Positions 50,480 through 60,465 of a stretch of 64,000 nucleotides of DNA are shown here, in pieces. The notes under the pieces were generated by a model. That model searched no databases, was not told the DNA's origin, and was given only the letters and a program-made list of their open reading frames with translations. The stretch's first letter is position 1, and every line of letters starts with the position of its first letter. A program made the translations under genes and the position numbers. This DNA is from Polaribacter marinus (lineage in GTDB: Bacteria > Bacteroidota > Bacteroidia > Flavobacteriales > Flavobacteriaceae), in contig NZ_JAKQYM010000002.1 of assembly GCF_022662535.1 (NCBI RefSeq), positions 352,032-416,031 on the forward strand, in the 5' to 3' direction.

Positions 50480-51640
50480 ATGAACAATTTTGAATTTAAA
50501 AATCCAACCAAAATTATATTTGGAAAGGATACTATAGAAAAAATAGAAAACGAAATACCTAAAGACGCCAAAGTATTAATGCTTTATGGTGGTGGTAGTA
50601 TAAAAAAGAATGGCATTTACGACCAAGTAAAAACAGCCTTAGCGAAAGTTGATGTTATTGAATTTGGTGGAATTCCTGCAAATCCAGAATACGCTAAGTT
50701 AATGGAAGCTTTAAAAATAATTAAAGACAAAAACATTACGTATTTATTAGCTGTTGGTGGTGGATCGGTAATAGATGGTACAAAATTTTTATCTGCTGCA
50801 GCTGTTTTTGAAGGAGAAACACCTTGGGATATTTTAACTAAAAACATTAGAACTGAAAAAGGAATGCCTTTTGGAACCGTTTTAACACTTCCTGCTACAG
50901 GATCTGAAATGAATTCTGGTGCCGTAATTACTAGAGCTGAAACTCAAGAGAAATTAGCTATGGGTGGACCTGGTTTATTTCCTGAATTCTCTATTCTAGA
51001 TCCTCAAGTAATTACATCTATTCCGGAAAGACAATTAGCAAACGGATTAACAGATGCATTTACTCACGTTCTAGAACAATATATGACTTACCCCGTTGGA
51101 GCCTTATTACAAGATCGTTTTGCGGAAAGTATATTACAAACTCTAATTGAAGTTGCACCAAAAGTTCTAAAAGATCCTACAGATTATAATGCTGCCGCAA
51201 ACTTTATGTGGAGTTGTACAATGGCATTAAATGGACTCATACAGAAAGGAGTACCAGGTGATTGGGCTATTCATTCGATGGGACACGAATTAACAGCAAT
51301 GTTTGGTATTGACCACGCACGTACACTAGCGGTAATTGCACCAAGCCATTACAAATTTAATTTTGAAGCGAAGAAAGAAAAATTAGCACAATATGCTGAA
51401 CGAGTTTGGAATGTTACCGAAGGTAGCACAGACGATAAGGCTTATGCTGCGATTGAAAAAACAACCGAGTTCTTTCACCAATTAGGTATCGATACAAAGT
51501 TATCTGATTACACTAAAGATTATGAAGGTACTGCTGAAAAAATAGCCAAACGATTTACTGACCGTGGATGGTTGGGATTAGGTGAACACCAAGACTTATC
51601 TCCAGATAAAGTAGAGAAAATAGTAAAAATGGCTTATTAA
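50480..51640 (+). CDS. yqhD: NADPH-dependent aldehyde reductase (iron-containing ADH family)
   Basis: 386 residues, aligning over its full length with E. coli YqhD as I remember it (MNNFEFKNPTKIIFGKDTI, then LMLYGGGSIKKNGIYDQV, GGGSVIDGTKFLSAAA, TLPATGSEMNSGAVI). The metal ligands are in NGLTDAFTHVLEQY (Asp) and HSMGHELTAMFGIDHARTL (three His). YqhD detoxifies short aldehydes including methylglyoxal and acrolein with NADPH. Its position with a TetR regulator, nitroreductase and Hsp31-like protein fits electrophile stress. Confidence 0.93.
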   Translation: MNNFEFKNPTKIIFGKDTIEKIENEIPKDAKVLMLYGGGSIKKNGIYDQVKTALAKVDVIEFGGIPANPEYAKLMEALKIIKDKNITYLLAVGGGSVIDGTKFLSAAAVFEGETPWDILTKNIRTEKGMPFGTVLTLPATGSEMNSGAVITRAETQEKLAMGGPGLFPEFSILDPQVITSIPERQLANGLTDAFTHVLEQYMTYPVGALLQDRFAESILQTLIEVAPKVLKDPTDYNAAANFMWSCTMALNGLIQKGVPGDWAIHSMGHELTAMFGIDHARTLAVIAPSHYKFNFEAKKEKLAQYAERVWNVTEGSTDDKAYAAIEKTTEFFHQLGIDTKLSDYTKDYEGTAEKIAKRFTDRGWLGLGEHQDLSPDKVEKIVKMAY

Positions 51641-51665
51641 GTTAAAGAATCAAAAAAAGAAAAAA

Positions 51666-52343
51666 ATGAACGTATTATTCGTATTAACATCTCACGATAA
51701 ATTAGGAGATACAGGAAAGAAAACAGGATTTTGGGTTGAAGAATTTGCAAGTCCATATTACACCTTATTAGATAAAGGAGCAAAAATTACGATTGCAACT
51801 CCAAAAGGAGGTGCTGCACCATTAGATCCAAGTAGCGATTCGCCAGATGCGGCAACTGAAGCCACTGAGCGCTTTAACAAAGATGCTGATGCAAAAGATA
51901 AAATAGCAAACACTAAAGTATTAGCAGATATGAATCCAGATGATTTTGATGCGGTATTTTATCCAGGTGGTCATGGTCCTTTATGGGATTTAGCAAATGA
52001 TACAACCTCTATTACTTTAATTGAAAAATTTAACAATCAAAACAAACCAATCGGTTTTGTATGTCATGCTCCTGCAGCTTTAAAAGATGTTAAAAATACA
52101 GATGGTACTCCTTTCGTTAAAGGGAAAAAAGTAACAGGATTTACAAATACAGAAGAAGCAGCTGTTGGACTTACGGATGTTGTTCCTTTTTTAGTACAAG
52201 ATATGTTAACTAAAAATGGTGGAATCTATGCTAAAAAAGAGGATTGGTCTGCTTATGCAATACAGGATGGTAATCTAATTACGGGTCAAAATCCAGCTTC
52301 ATCAGAATTCGTTGCTAAAAAATTATTAGAAAGCTTAAAATAA
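51666..52343 (+). CDS. DJ-1/PfpI family protein (Hsp31/glyoxalase III-like)
   Basis: A 225-residue protein of the class I glutamine amidotransferase-like superfamily. The nucleophile elbow is PIGFVCHAPAAL (Cys about residue 138). The FYPGGHGPLWDLAND stretch and an N-terminal Glu (FWVEEFASPYY) complete the Hsp31-type site. This group covers glutathione-independent glyoxalase III and protein deglycase-like chaperones. It is the last gene of the TetR-YqhD operon, 25 nt after yqhD, and followed by a strong terminator. Confidence 0.92.
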   Translation: MNVLFVLTSHDKLGDTGKKTGFWVEEFASPYYTLLDKGAKITIATPKGGAAPLDPSSDSPDAATEATERFNKDADAKDKIANTKVLADMNPDDFDAVFYPGGHGPLWDLANDTTSITLIEKFNNQNKPIGFVCHAPAALKDVKNTDGTPFVKGKKVTGFTNTEEAAVGLTDVVPFLVQDMLTKNGGIYAKKEDWSAYAIQDGNLITGQNPASSEFVAKKLLESLK

Positions 52344-52380
52344 AATAGCTTACAAATAGAAGAAAAGATCGTTAATAAAA

Positions 52381-52409
52381 AAAAGCCCATCAATAATTGA
52401 TGGGCTTTT
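52381..52409. terminator. Bidirectional terminator
   Basis: A perfect 13-bp stem (aaaagcccatcaa / ttgatgggctttt) with a 3-nt loop and A/T tracts on both sides separates the detoxification operon from the convergent cold-shock gene. Confidence 0.88.
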
Positions 52410-52430
52410 ATAAAACTTGAAGTATATTTT

Positions 52431-52622
52431 TTAGATCACTTTTACGTTCACTGCATTTAATCCTTTGTTTCCTTCTTGTAGGTCAAATTCTACATTGTCA
52501 CCTTCATTGATTTCGTCGATTAAACCTGAAATGTGTACAAAATGATCTTTGTCTACTCCTTCTTCAGTGATAAATCCAAATCCTTTAGATTCATTGAAAA
52601 ATTTTACTATTCCTTTATTCAT
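52431..52622 (-). CDS. Cold-shock domain protein
   Basis: A 63-residue single CSD protein that binds single-stranded RNA/DNA. RNP1 is KGFGFI (residues 13-18) and RNP2 is HFVHI (about 27-31). It begins MNKGIVKFFNESKGFGFITE, the standard Bacteroidota CspA start, and ends VNVKVI. Monocistronic, sharing a terminator with the convergent operon. A T-rich leader of about 150 bp lies upstream. No promoter box with exact consensus was found. Confidence 0.95.
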   Translation of the reverse strand: MNKGIVKFFNESKGFGFITEEGVDKDHFVHISGLIDEINEGDNVEFDLQEGNKGLNAVNVKVI

Positions 52623-52769
52623 TATTTTGTTATTAAATTTATAATACTAATTAATAAGCAAAGATGGTGCCATTTTTCTGATATACAATTATTTAATTGA
52701 TATCATTTCTATTTATAAGCTATTTATCGTTAAAAATAGAATGATACCAGATCAAATTAATACTATATT

Positions 52770-54305
52770 TTACCAATCAATCGGGAAATAGTCTTTCAAA
52801 AATTTACCAGACCAGTGTTTTTCTGTATTGATACCATCAATTAATGGATCCATAACTCTAGCAGCACCATCTACAATATCTAAAGGAGGTTGAAAATCGT
52901 GTGTTTCTACTTTTTTCTTTGATAATTCTGCAGGGTCTTCATCTGTAACCCAACCTGTATCAACGGCATTCATATAAATACCTTTCTTGGCAAATGTAGA
53001 TGCAGAAGTATGCGTTAACATATTTAAGGCTGCTTTTGCCATATTGGTATGCGGATGTCTGTCTACCTTTTTAAATCGATGGAACTTCCCTTCCATGGCA
53101 GTTACATTAATAATATGTTTTTTGCCTGTATTTTCTTTCATCATCAAGTTAGACAAACGATTACACAAAACAAATGGCGCTACAGCATTTACCAACTGTA
53201 CTTCTACCATTTCTGTAGTTTCTATTTCGCCTAATTTTAAACGCCAACTATTGGTTTTTCTTAAATCTACTTGTTGTAAATCTGCATCTAATTCTCCTTC
53301 TGGAAAAACTTCTGCTGTTTGTAATGAATTATCAAAACTATACGGAATTTGGGATAATTCTGCCGAATTACGCAAACCAATTCCGGGTTCTGGTCCGTGC
53401 CAAGTTACAGGCAATACATTATTTTTATCTGTTTTAGAAGTAGACAGACTTAAGTCTGCTAATTCTTCTAAACAACTTGAATGATCTTTTAATAAAGTCT
53501 GCGCTAATTTAGGTAATTGATGTATCGGTTTCTTTTCATTTTCCATTAAATGGAAGTAAAATCCTGAAGGTCTTCTTACAGTTTGTGCAGCATTATTGAT
53601 TAAAATATCTAATCGATCGTATTTTTGTTCTATATAATTACAGAAAATTTCAACACTTGGTATGTGTCTTAAATCGAGTCCATGAATGTGTAAACGATGA
53701 CTCCAATCTTTATAATCTTCTTCTTTAGCAAAACGAATGGCAGAATCTGCAGGAAAACGTGTAGTTGCTACAACAGTTGCTCCAGAACGCAATAACATTA
53801 AAGTAATGTGATATCCTATTTTTAATCGAGAACCTGTGATAACCGCTACTTGTCCTTTTAAATCAGTTGTTTGAAAACGTTTCGCATAATTTAAATCGCC
53901 ACATTCTTTACACATGGTATCATAAAAATGATGTAATTTGGTAAAAACGGCTTTACAAACGTAGCAGTTTCTTGGCGATTCTAATTCTGGTGTATCTTGA
54001 TCTATTGCCGCTGCTCCTAATAATTTAGGAGCCACAAATAACGCAGCTTCACGCGCAGAACGAATTCCGGTAGATTTTCTAGCGTGTTTATCACCTTCAA
54101 TCATTTTACGTTTTGCCGCTTTTTTAGCATCTTTTCTTCTACGTTGAAATTCATCACGATTTGGTCTTGATAACTCACCTGCAGCTTTAAAAAGTGCGAC
54201 TCTTTGTTCTTCAGGAATTTCAAATAACCGATTGGTATCTTCTAATAAATTTTGTAATGTATTAATGCAAGACTCTATGTCTAAATTACGATTGTTTTTA
54301 TCCAT
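52770..54305 (-). CDS. SDR-family oxidoreductase with zinc-ribbon and long N-terminal extension
   Basis: A 511-residue protein, twice the normal SDR length. Residues 1-100 are charged and helical. Near residues 115-140 is a zinc-ribbon-like CYVC...CKEC. The SDR core follows: [15 protein letters not shown] (about 153-167, a variant cofactor motif), [15 protein letters not shown] (NNA motif about 228), then a roughly 100-residue insert before the final part with [20 protein letters not shown] (the expected YxxxK region reads H-x-x-x-K). The C-terminus is WVTDEDPAE plus an extension. The catalytic Tyr seems replaced. It is followed by DEAD helicase sequence 5 nt upstream, so the two form an operon. 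Substrate unknown. Confidence 0.8.
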   Translation of the reverse strand: MDKNNRNLDIESCINTLQNLLEDTNRLFEIPEEQRVALFKAAGELSRPNRDEFQRRRKDAKKAAKRKMIEGDKHARKSTGIRSAREAALFVAPKLLGAAAIDQDTPELESPRNCYVCKAVFTKLHHFYDTMCKECGDLNYAKRFQTTDLKGQVAVITGSRLKIGYHITLMLLRSGATVVATTRFPADSAIRFAKEEDYKDWSHRLHIHGLDLRHIPSVEIFCNYIEQKYDRLDILINNAAQTVRRPSGFYFHLMENEKKPIHQLPKLAQTLLKDHSSCLEELADLSLSTSKTDKNNVLPVTWHGPEPGIGLRNSAELSQIPYSFDNSLQTAEVFPEGELDADLQQVDLRKTNSWRLKLGEIETTEMVEVQLVNAVAPFVLCNRLSNLMMKENTGKKHIINVTAMEGKFHRFKKVDRHPHTNMAKAALNMLTHTSASTFAKKGIYMNAVDTGWVTDEDPAELSKKKVETHDFQPPLDIVDGAARVMDPLIDGINTEKHWSGKFLKDYFPIDW

Positions 54306-54310
54306 AGATC

Positions 54311-55651
54311 TTACTTCTTTTTTTTCTTTTTTAAGACCTCTTTCTTTTCTGTAGTTATATTATTTTCAACAATATAATTTGCTAAGATTTTATCTACCAA
54401 TTCTTCTTTTGTTAAATGATGAAAAATCGTTTTTATTTTTGCTTTAAACTCTTCAGAAATCTCTCTATTGGGTTTTGTTTTAAAAATTTTCTTAGCCCAT
54501 AAAAGGCCATTATTTTCTTCAATACTTTTAGCATCAGCCTTTTTAAAAGGTTTAAAAATAATGTCTAAAGCTTTTTCAAATTCGGGAATTTCTTCTTTTT
54601 CTTCTTGTTGAATGATTGTTAAAGAGAAGCCTTTTGCTCCTGCTCTAGCTGTACGCCCACTTCTATGAACATAGGCATCATAGGTGTCGGGTAAATGATA
54701 ATTTACAACATAAGAAATTTCTTTTACATCAATACCACGAGCAGCTAAATCTGTAGCGACCAAAATATCAATGTGTCCTTCTCTAAACTGCCCCATAATT
54801 CGATCTCTAATACCTTGCGTTAAACTACCATGAAGTGCACCCGAAGAAAACTTATGAATGGCTAAATTTTTAGCCAATTTATTTACAGCTGCTTTTGTTT
54901 TACAAAAAATAATTCCGCGTTCTCCTTCTCTAGAATTTAAAAAATGAAGTAGAACATTTAGTTTTTCTATAGGCTCTACAACTACATATTGATGATCAAT
55001 TCCCTGATGACCTACCGTTTCCATATCTGCTTCAATTTGAACCACATTTTTAGACATGTAATTATTTACCATTTGCTTAATGGTTCCTGGCATGGTTGCT
55101 GTAAACAATAAAGTTCTTCTTTTTTTGGGTATTTCTTTAATAATACTATCTAAACCTTCTTTTAGAGCACTAAGCATTTCATCTGCTTCATCTAAAATAA
55201 AATAACTACTATTTTTTATATTAATGGCTTTACGTTCTACTAAATCTGCCAAACGTCCAGGTGTTGCTACTACAATATGTGTTGTTGTTTTTAAACGTTC
55301 TATTTGTGGTTTTATAGGAATTCCTCCACATACTACCGCAATAGATATTTCTGGATTATATTTAGCAAAAGCTATCAAATTGCTATGGATTTGCTGTCCA
55401 AGTTCTCTTGTTGGAGCAAGAATAACAGCTTGAATATCAGTGTTTTCTATATCAATAAGTTGTAATAAAGGCAAACCAAAAGCAGCCGTTTTACCTGTAC
55501 CGGTTTTTGCCAAAGCAACAATATCTTCTTTTTGGTTTAAAATTACTGGAATTACTTTTTCTTGAATATCTGTAGGCACAGATATTTGTAATTCTGTGAT
55601 ACTTTGTTGTAATTCTGTACTAATTCCTAAATCGGAAAAATGCTTTGACAT
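54311..55651 (-). CDS. DEAD-box RNA helicase
   Basis: A 446-residue helicase with all motifs: Q motif [14 protein letters not shown], Walker [15 protein letters not shown] (about residues 49-62), [27 protein letters not shown] (about 153-159), the TAT form of the SAT motif, and in domain 2 ARGIDVKEI and [10 protein letters not shown] (about 330-339). The tail is Lys-rich and basic ([11 protein letters not shown]), typical of RNA-binding tails in ribosome-assembly and cold-adaptation helicases. It is the first gene of a two-gene unit with the long SDR (5-nt gap). Confidence 0.95.
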   Translation of the reverse strand: MSKHFSDLGISTELQQSITELQISVPTDIQEKVIPVILNQKEDIVALAKTGTGKTAAFGLPLLQLIDIENTDIQAVILAPTRELGQQIHSNLIAFAKYNPEISIAVVCGGIPIKPQIERLKTTTHIVVATPGRLADLVERKAINIKNSSYFILDEADEMLSALKEGLDSIIKEIPKKRRTLLFTATMPGTIKQMVNNYMSKNVVQIEADMETVGHQGIDHQYVVVEPIEKLNVLLHFLNSREGERGIIFCKTKAAVNKLAKNLAIHKFSSGALHGSLTQGIRDRIMGQFREGHIDILVATDLAARGIDVKEISYVVNYHLPDTYDAYVHRSGRTARAGAKGFSLTIIQQEEKEEIPEFEKALDIIFKPFKKADAKSIEENNGLLWAKKIFKTKPNREISEEFKAKIKTIFHHLTKEELVDKILANYIVENNITTEKKEVLKKKKKK

Positions 55652-55721
55652 AAAAATAATTTTGGCAAAGATACAGATACCATTTTCTAGAATTAAATAA
55701 ATATGTGTATTTAATAATTAC

Positions 55722-55757
55722 AAAAAGGAGGATTGTTATAAAAACACCCTCCTTTTC
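55722..55757 (-). terminator. Terminator of the DUF6515 gene
   Basis: The stem aaaaggagg / cctcctttt has a 16-nt loop. Read on the minus strand it ends in a T-run, about 45 nt past the stop at 55801. Confidence 0.75.
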
Positions 55758-55800
55758 TACTTATAATAAATCAATCAACTCACTTTTTTTTAGCTTATTA

Positions 55801-56394
55801 CTAATCTAATTCTATAATACCCACTACTTCATAAGCTCTGGTTCCGTTTACTTGTATTTTTTCGTATAAAATATTAGCATATTCGTAATATTTTTGACCA
55901 TCGATAGTTACTTTTTCATAATCCTCTGGTAACTCATAAACAATCGTACCAATTTCTGGATCTATTACTTCATATTCATTATTTATCTGTACATAAAAGA
56001 CACCATCTGCATGATAATAATTATAATTGTTAAAACGAATTCTTTTATAATTTCGAGGTAAAACATTAATTCTAAATCCTACTTTAGGTGCTATTACAAT
56101 ATAACGTCCTCTAGCATAAGTGTAATATTTATTATTTGCATAGTAATAGTTTTGTCCTTTATGTTTAATTGTTTTTCTATTAGGCACATTGCGAACTGAA
56201 ACTATTTTTCGTGTAGGTTTTCTATAGGTTACTTTTGTACTAGAAACTCTTCTACTTGGAGTTGTTTTTTTTACTACGGTTGTTCTTTTTACTACTTTTT
56301 TGGTAGAAGCTCGTCTTGACTGTCCTGAAACCTGTGAAATAAAGGCTATCATTAATAAAGATGATAGTACCGATGTTCTAATTAGTGTTTTCAT
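55801..56394 (-). CDS. DUF6515 family exported protein
   Basis: A 197-residue secreted protein. The signal peptide ends VSGQS (about residue 26). It is followed by a very basic Arg/Lys/Thr-rich region (about 27-75) and then two tandem Tyr-rich modules of the DUF6515 type (GFRINVLPRNYKRIRFNNYN, YYHADGVFYVQ; then GTIVYELPEDYEKVTIDGQK, YYEYANILYEK). Each module is a small beta unit with a YY...Y pattern. Function unknown; probably periplasmic or surface-attached. Monocistronic. Confidence 0.8.
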   Translation of the reverse strand: MKTLIRTSVLSSLLMIAFISQVSGQSRRASTKKVVKRTTVVKKTTPSRRVSSTKVTYRKPTRKIVSVRNVPNRKTIKHKGQNYYYANNKYYTYARGRYIVIAPKVGFRINVLPRNYKRIRFNNYNYYHADGVFYVQINNEYEVIDPEIGTIVYELPEDYEKVTIDGQKYYEYANILYEKIQVNGTRAYEVVGIIELD

Positions 56395-56710
56395 AATTCC
56401 TATTTTAAATTCAACTTATTATACTACTTAGACTTTAATAACAAATAATAGTTTAAAGGTATTTGTGTTAAAATTGTTAAAAAAACAAAATATATAAAGG
56501 CTAACATTCTATCTACAGATTGTAGAATTTAGTAGATTTTAACTATTAAAAAAGATAAAAATTTGATTGAAAATAGAAATCACTTATTATATTAAAGTAT
56601 TTTTCTTATTTATTTCTAAGAAATAAAGTGAATACTTTTTTTAAAAATGAACCTTGAAACATCTAATTTTATCCTACTTATATAGAATATATAGTTGCAT
56701 CTTTAAAACC
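56395..56710. other. Gene-free gap between DUF6515 and the LytTR gene
   Basis: 316 bp of AT-rich sequence. It should contain the DUF6515 promoter on the minus strand and the end of the efflux/two-component operon. No strong hairpin or consensus promoter was seen. Confidence 0.4.
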
Positions 56711-57445
56711 TTAAGAATTTAGTGAATTATTATTTACAAATGCTAGGAATTTTGGTTTGTATTGCTCAGAAACGGTAATACGTTGATTGTTAATAATTAT
56801 CTGACTGCGTTCTATAATATCAATATTTTTTAACGCTACAATAAAAGATCGATGCACTCGCATAAATTGAGTTTCAGGCAGTTCTTCTTCTAAAGACTTT
56901 AAACTCATGAGTGTTAAAATTGCTTTCGGATTGTCTTTTAACCATATTTTAATATAATCTTTTAAGCCTTCAAAATATAAAACATCTGCTAATTTGATAC
57001 GTAATTGTTTGTATTCTGATTTTACAAAAAGAAATTCTTTTTCTTCAGAGAGAATGTTTTGCTTTTTTTCTTTTACCAATTCAAACCAAGTATTTGCTTT
57101 GTTAGCAGCAGCAAGAAACTCTGCATAATCAAAAGGCTTCAACAAATAATCTAAGGCTTCTACTTTAAAGCCTTCTAAAGCATATTGATCAAAAGCAGTG
57201 GTAAAAATAACCCGCGTTTCTTTTGGTAACATTTTTGAGAATTCGATGCCTGTTAAATCTGGCATTTGTATGTCTAAAAAGAGTAAATCTACAGGAGTCG
57301 TTTTTATAAATTCCATAGCTTCAATAGCACTACTACATTTTTTTTTAAGGACTAAAAAAGGCGTTTTTTCAACATAACTTTCTACTAAATTAAGTGCCAT
57401 AGGTTCATCATCAACAATAACGCAACTTATCTTTATCTTGCTCAT
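56711..57445 (-). CDS. LytTR-type response regulator
   Basis: A 244-residue regulator. The receiver domain (about residues 5-120) has VDDEP, the phospho-acceptor Asp in LLFLDIQMPDLTG (about residue 57), TTAFDQYALEG and LLKPFDYAEF. The LytTR DNA-binding domain (about 140-240) has YFEGLKDYIKIWL, then FMRVHRSFIVALKNIDII. It is the partner of the LytS-type kinase whose gene ends 3 nt upstream. It probably controls the efflux operon it belongs to. Confidence 0.94.
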   Translation of the reverse strand: MSKIKISCVIVDDEPMALNLVESYVEKTPFLVLKKKCSSAIEAMEFIKTTPVDLLFLDIQMPDLTGIEFSKMLPKETRVIFTTAFDQYALEGFKVEALDYLLKPFDYAEFLAAANKANTWFELVKEKKQNILSEEKEFLFVKSEYKQLRIKLADVLYFEGLKDYIKIWLKDNPKAILTLMSLKSLEEELPETQFMRVHRSFIVALKNIDIIERSQIIINNQRITVSEQYKPKFLAFVNNNSLNS

Positions 57446-57448
57446 TTT

Positions 57449-58486
57449 TTAGTTGGTTTTAATTGTTAAGGTTACTAAAAAACAATCGTCTTTTAAACTG
57501 CTTTTAAACTTAAATCTATTTGGGTACAACAATTCTAAACGTTTTTCTAAGTTTTTAAGACCAATACCTGAACCACTTTTATCGTCTGTTTTCTTTGGGA
57601 AATTATTATTTTCGACAGTGAATAAAACGGTAGCATTATTACAAGACATGTTTATTTTTATCTGACTCTCCTTCGTAGCAGATACCCCGTGTTTAAAAGC
57701 ATTTTCAATTAATGAAATAAATAATAAAGGTGCGATTTGTATACCGGTTTCTTCGGATGGAAAATTGCAGGTAACACTGGTTTTGTCTGATACACGTAAT
57801 TTCATTAAATCAACATACTTTTTAAGAAAATCGATTTCTTTACTAAGTGGTACAATCTCTAAGTTTGTTTCGTACAGCATATATCGCATTAGCTTACTTA
57901 AACTATGTATAGATGATTTTGCTTGATCTGGAGAAACATCAACTAACGAATAAATATTATTTAAAGAATTAAAAAAGAAATGCGGTTGTAACTGGTAATG
58001 CAAATGTTGTAACTCTGATTTTAATTTAAAATTGATAGCTTCTTTACGTTCTGCTTCTGTTTTAACCCAACGTTTTGTAGATTTTAAAGCTATAGAAAAG
58101 AATAAAGGAGCCATATAAGATAGCATTTGTATATAGATAGCCATTTTAAACGGTGGTCCTACTCTATCATCTGTTTTGATGCGTTTTTTAATGATTTCCT
58201 TAAAAAAATTATCTTCTATGCTTTCTTTTAAAAATAAAAACGTAATAATAATTAAGACATTTATAACAATAAACAACGTCGTTTTTTTTGAAAAGAGAAA
58301 TCGGTCTATGAGTACAAAATAATTAAAATAGAAGATTATAGCCGAAAATACTAAAGGAATCCAAAAATGAGCAATCACTCTATTGATCTCTTGTTCTTGA
58401 CCATAAGATAATAAGTAAGGCAAGCAAAATAGCGTTAACCAAACTAATAAATGAGATAGAACTGTTATTTTTTGATTCTTATACAT
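57449..58486 (-). CDS. LytS-type (His_kinase family) sensor histidine kinase
   Basis: A 345-residue kinase. Four membrane helices lie in residues 10-150. They are followed by a linker and the His_kinase (PF06580) motif LHYQLQPHFFFNSLNNIYSL (about residues 175-194), with the phospho-acceptor His in QPHF. The HATPase domain has LISLIENAFKHGVSA (N box) and GIGLKNLEKRLELLYP (G box). It lacks a periplasmic sensor domain, so it may sense a membrane signal or partner. It lies between the MacB-like permease (6 nt) and the LytTR regulator. Confidence 0.94.
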   Translation of the reverse strand: MYKNQKITVLSHLLVWLTLFCLPYLLSYGQEQEINRVIAHFWIPLVFSAIIFYFNYFVLIDRFLFSKKTTLFIVINVLIIITFLFLKESIEDNFFKEIIKKRIKTDDRVGPPFKMAIYIQMLSYMAPLFFSIALKSTKRWVKTEAERKEAINFKLKSELQHLHYQLQPHFFFNSLNNIYSLVDVSPDQAKSSIHSLSKLMRYMLYETNLEIVPLSKEIDFLKKYVDLMKLRVSDKTSVTCNFPSEETGIQIAPLLFISLIENAFKHGVSATKESQIKINMSCNNATVLFTVENNNFPKKTDDKSGSGIGLKNLEKRLELLYPNRFKFKSSLKDDCFLVTLTIKTN

Positions 58487-58492
58487 AATTTA

Positions 58493-59713
58493 TTATTCGT
58501 AGCGTAAAGCAGTTATTGGATCTAAAGCCGATGCTTTTCTTGCAGGATACCAGCCAAAAAAGATACCTGTTACAGCACAAACAGCAAAAGAGATTACTAT
58601 AGAGTATAATGATACACTTGTTGGCCAATTTAAGAATTTTTCGATAAAAACAGTAGACCCTAGCCCTAGAATTACACCTAAGAGTCCTCCTGTAATACTT
58701 ATTAAAATTGCCTCTATTAAAAATTGCATTAAAATATCTGCCCCTTTACCTCCTACTGCCATTCGTAATCCAATTTCTTTGGTACGTTCTTTTACAGAAA
58801 CATACATGATATTCATTATACCAATTCCTCCAATTAATAAAGAAATACTTGCAACTGCCACTAAAAGTAGGGTAAGCATTTCACTTGTAGAACTAAAGGT
58901 TGATATTAATTCTTCCATAGAACGTACATGAAAATCATCTTCATCAGCATTACTCAATTTATGTTGAGTGCGCAAAATTTCACTCACCTCTAAAACAGCA
59001 TTCGGTGCATCTTCTTCACTCATTGCAGAAGCTACAATCTGATTTAAGTGATCAATAGCTAAAATACGTTTTTGAACTGTTGTATAGGGCGCAATTACCA
59101 CATCATCTTGATCTTGCCCAAAAGTATTTTCTCCTTTTTCTTCTAAGACACCAATTACTTTAAACGGAATGTTATTAAAACGAATCATTTGTCCAACTGG
59201 ATTCTGACCATCAGGAAACACATTATCTACAACAGTTTGACCAATTAAAGCTACTTTAGAAGCAGATTTCACTTCGGCATCTGTAAACATACTTCCACTT
59301 TGTAAATCAACTACCTTGATTTTTAAATAGTCCGGATTCACTCCATAAATAGAAGAAGGCCAGTTGTTGGAACCATTGATAACCTGTCCTCTACCATCTA
59401 CCATTGGAGAACTATAACTTAAAAGAGTTGACTTTTCTCTAATAGCTTCAAAATCACTTAAGGTTAAAGATTCCATAACACTTGCTTCTTGTCTAACCCC
59501 TCCACGAGTATCTGAACCCGCTTTAATAGTAATCATATTAGATCCCATATTAGAAATAGAAGTACGAATACTTTCTTTTGATCCTTCTCCAATCGCCAGC
59601 ATAGCAATTACAGAAGCTACACCAATGATAATCCCTAACATGGTTAGCAATGTTCTTGTTTTATTCAAAACAATAGCTTTAAAAGCGATTTTAAATAAAT
59701 TTAATAGTCTCAT
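58493..59713 (-). CDS. MacB-type ABC transporter permease
   Basis: A 406-residue permease of the MacB/FtsX type. There is one N-terminal helix (about 20-40, RTLLTMLGIIIGVASVIAML), then a large periplasmic MacB_PCD domain (about 45-245), then three helices (about 280-400) including LLVAVASISLLIGGIGIMNI and the conserved VKERTKEIGLRMAVGGKG. The ATPase is a separate gene immediately upstream (2-nt gap), unlike E. coli MacB, where both are fused. It works with MacA-like and TolC-like partners in this operon for export of a peptide, drug or lipid. Confidence 0.93.
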   Translation of the reverse strand: MRLLNLFKIAFKAIVLNKTRTLLTMLGIIIGVASVIAMLAIGEGSKESIRTSISNMGSNMITIKAGSDTRGGVRQEASVMESLTLSDFEAIREKSTLLSYSSPMVDGRGQVINGSNNWPSSIYGVNPDYLKIKVVDLQSGSMFTDAEVKSASKVALIGQTVVDNVFPDGQNPVGQMIRFNNIPFKVIGVLEEKGENTFGQDQDDVVIAPYTTVQKRILAIDHLNQIVASAMSEEDAPNAVLEVSEILRTQHKLSNADEDDFHVRSMEELISTFSSTSEMLTLLLVAVASISLLIGGIGIMNIMYVSVKERTKEIGLRMAVGGKGADILMQFLIEAILISITGGLLGVILGLGSTVFIEKFLNWPTSVSLYSIVISFAVCAVTGIFFGWYPARKASALDPITALRYE

Positions 59714-59715
59714 AA

Positions 59716-60459
59716 TTAATCGTCTTGTTTAGGCAATTTAGCTAATTCGTTTGCAGCAGATTGCACATTTGTATTTTGGTAATCTTCAATAATATTACCA
59801 TCTTTTAACACTATAGTCCTACTACTAAAAGTTGCTATATCTGGTTCATGAGTTACAAAAGTGATGGTAATACCTTGTTTATTTAATTCTTGAAATAAAG
59901 ACATGATTTCATATGAAGTACGTGTATCTAAATTTCCTGTAGCCTCATCTGCTAATATCATCACCGGATTATTGACCAATGACCTAGCAATAGCCACACG
60001 TTGTTGTTGCCCTCCAGAAAGTTGTGAAGGTGTATGGTGCAAACGTTCTCCTAATCCTACTTTTTCTAAAGCTTTGATGGCACGTTCTCTTCGCTCTTCT
60101 GTAGATACTTTACTATTGTATAGTAATGGTAGTTCTACGTTTTCAATAGCAGATGTTCTAGCTAATAAATTATAGGATTGAAAAATAAAACCAATCTTTT
60201 CATTTCTTATGGTTGCCAATTCATTTCTAGACAGATCTTTTATACTCACCCCATCAATTTCATAGTTCCCAGAACTAGGTTGATCTAAACATCCTAAAAT
60301 ATTTAACATGGTGCTTTTACCAGATCCACTAGATCCCATAATGGTTACAAATTCGCCTTCTTTAATATCAAACGAAATACCTCTTAGCGCGTGAACCGTT
60401 TCGGTTCCCATGGTAAATGATCGCTTTAAATTTTCTATTTTAATGATTTCTTTAGGCAT
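59716..60459 (-). CDS. ABC transporter ATP-binding protein (LolD/MacB-type)
   Basis: A 247-residue ATPase. Walker A is MGSSGSGKSTMLNILGCLDQ (about residues 41-60). The signature is LSGGQQQRVAIARSL (about 147-161), Walker B is MILADEATGNLD (about 167-178), and the switch His is TFVTHEPDI. The D-loop and Q-loop (FIFQSYNLL) are also present, so it should be active. Belongs to the MacAB-TolC-like operon. Confidence 0.96.
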   Translation of the reverse strand: MPKEIIKIENLKRSFTMGTETVHALRGISFDIKEGEFVTIMGSSGSGKSTMLNILGCLDQPSSGNYEIDGVSIKDLSRNELATIRNEKIGFIFQSYNLLARTSAIENVELPLLYNSKVSTEERRERAIKALEKVGLGERLHHTPSQLSGGQQQRVAIARSLVNNPVMILADEATGNLDTRTSYEIMSLFQELNKQGITITFVTHEPDIATFSSRTIVLKDGNIIEDYQNTNVQSAANELAKLPKQDD

Positions 60460-60465
60460 ACTTGT

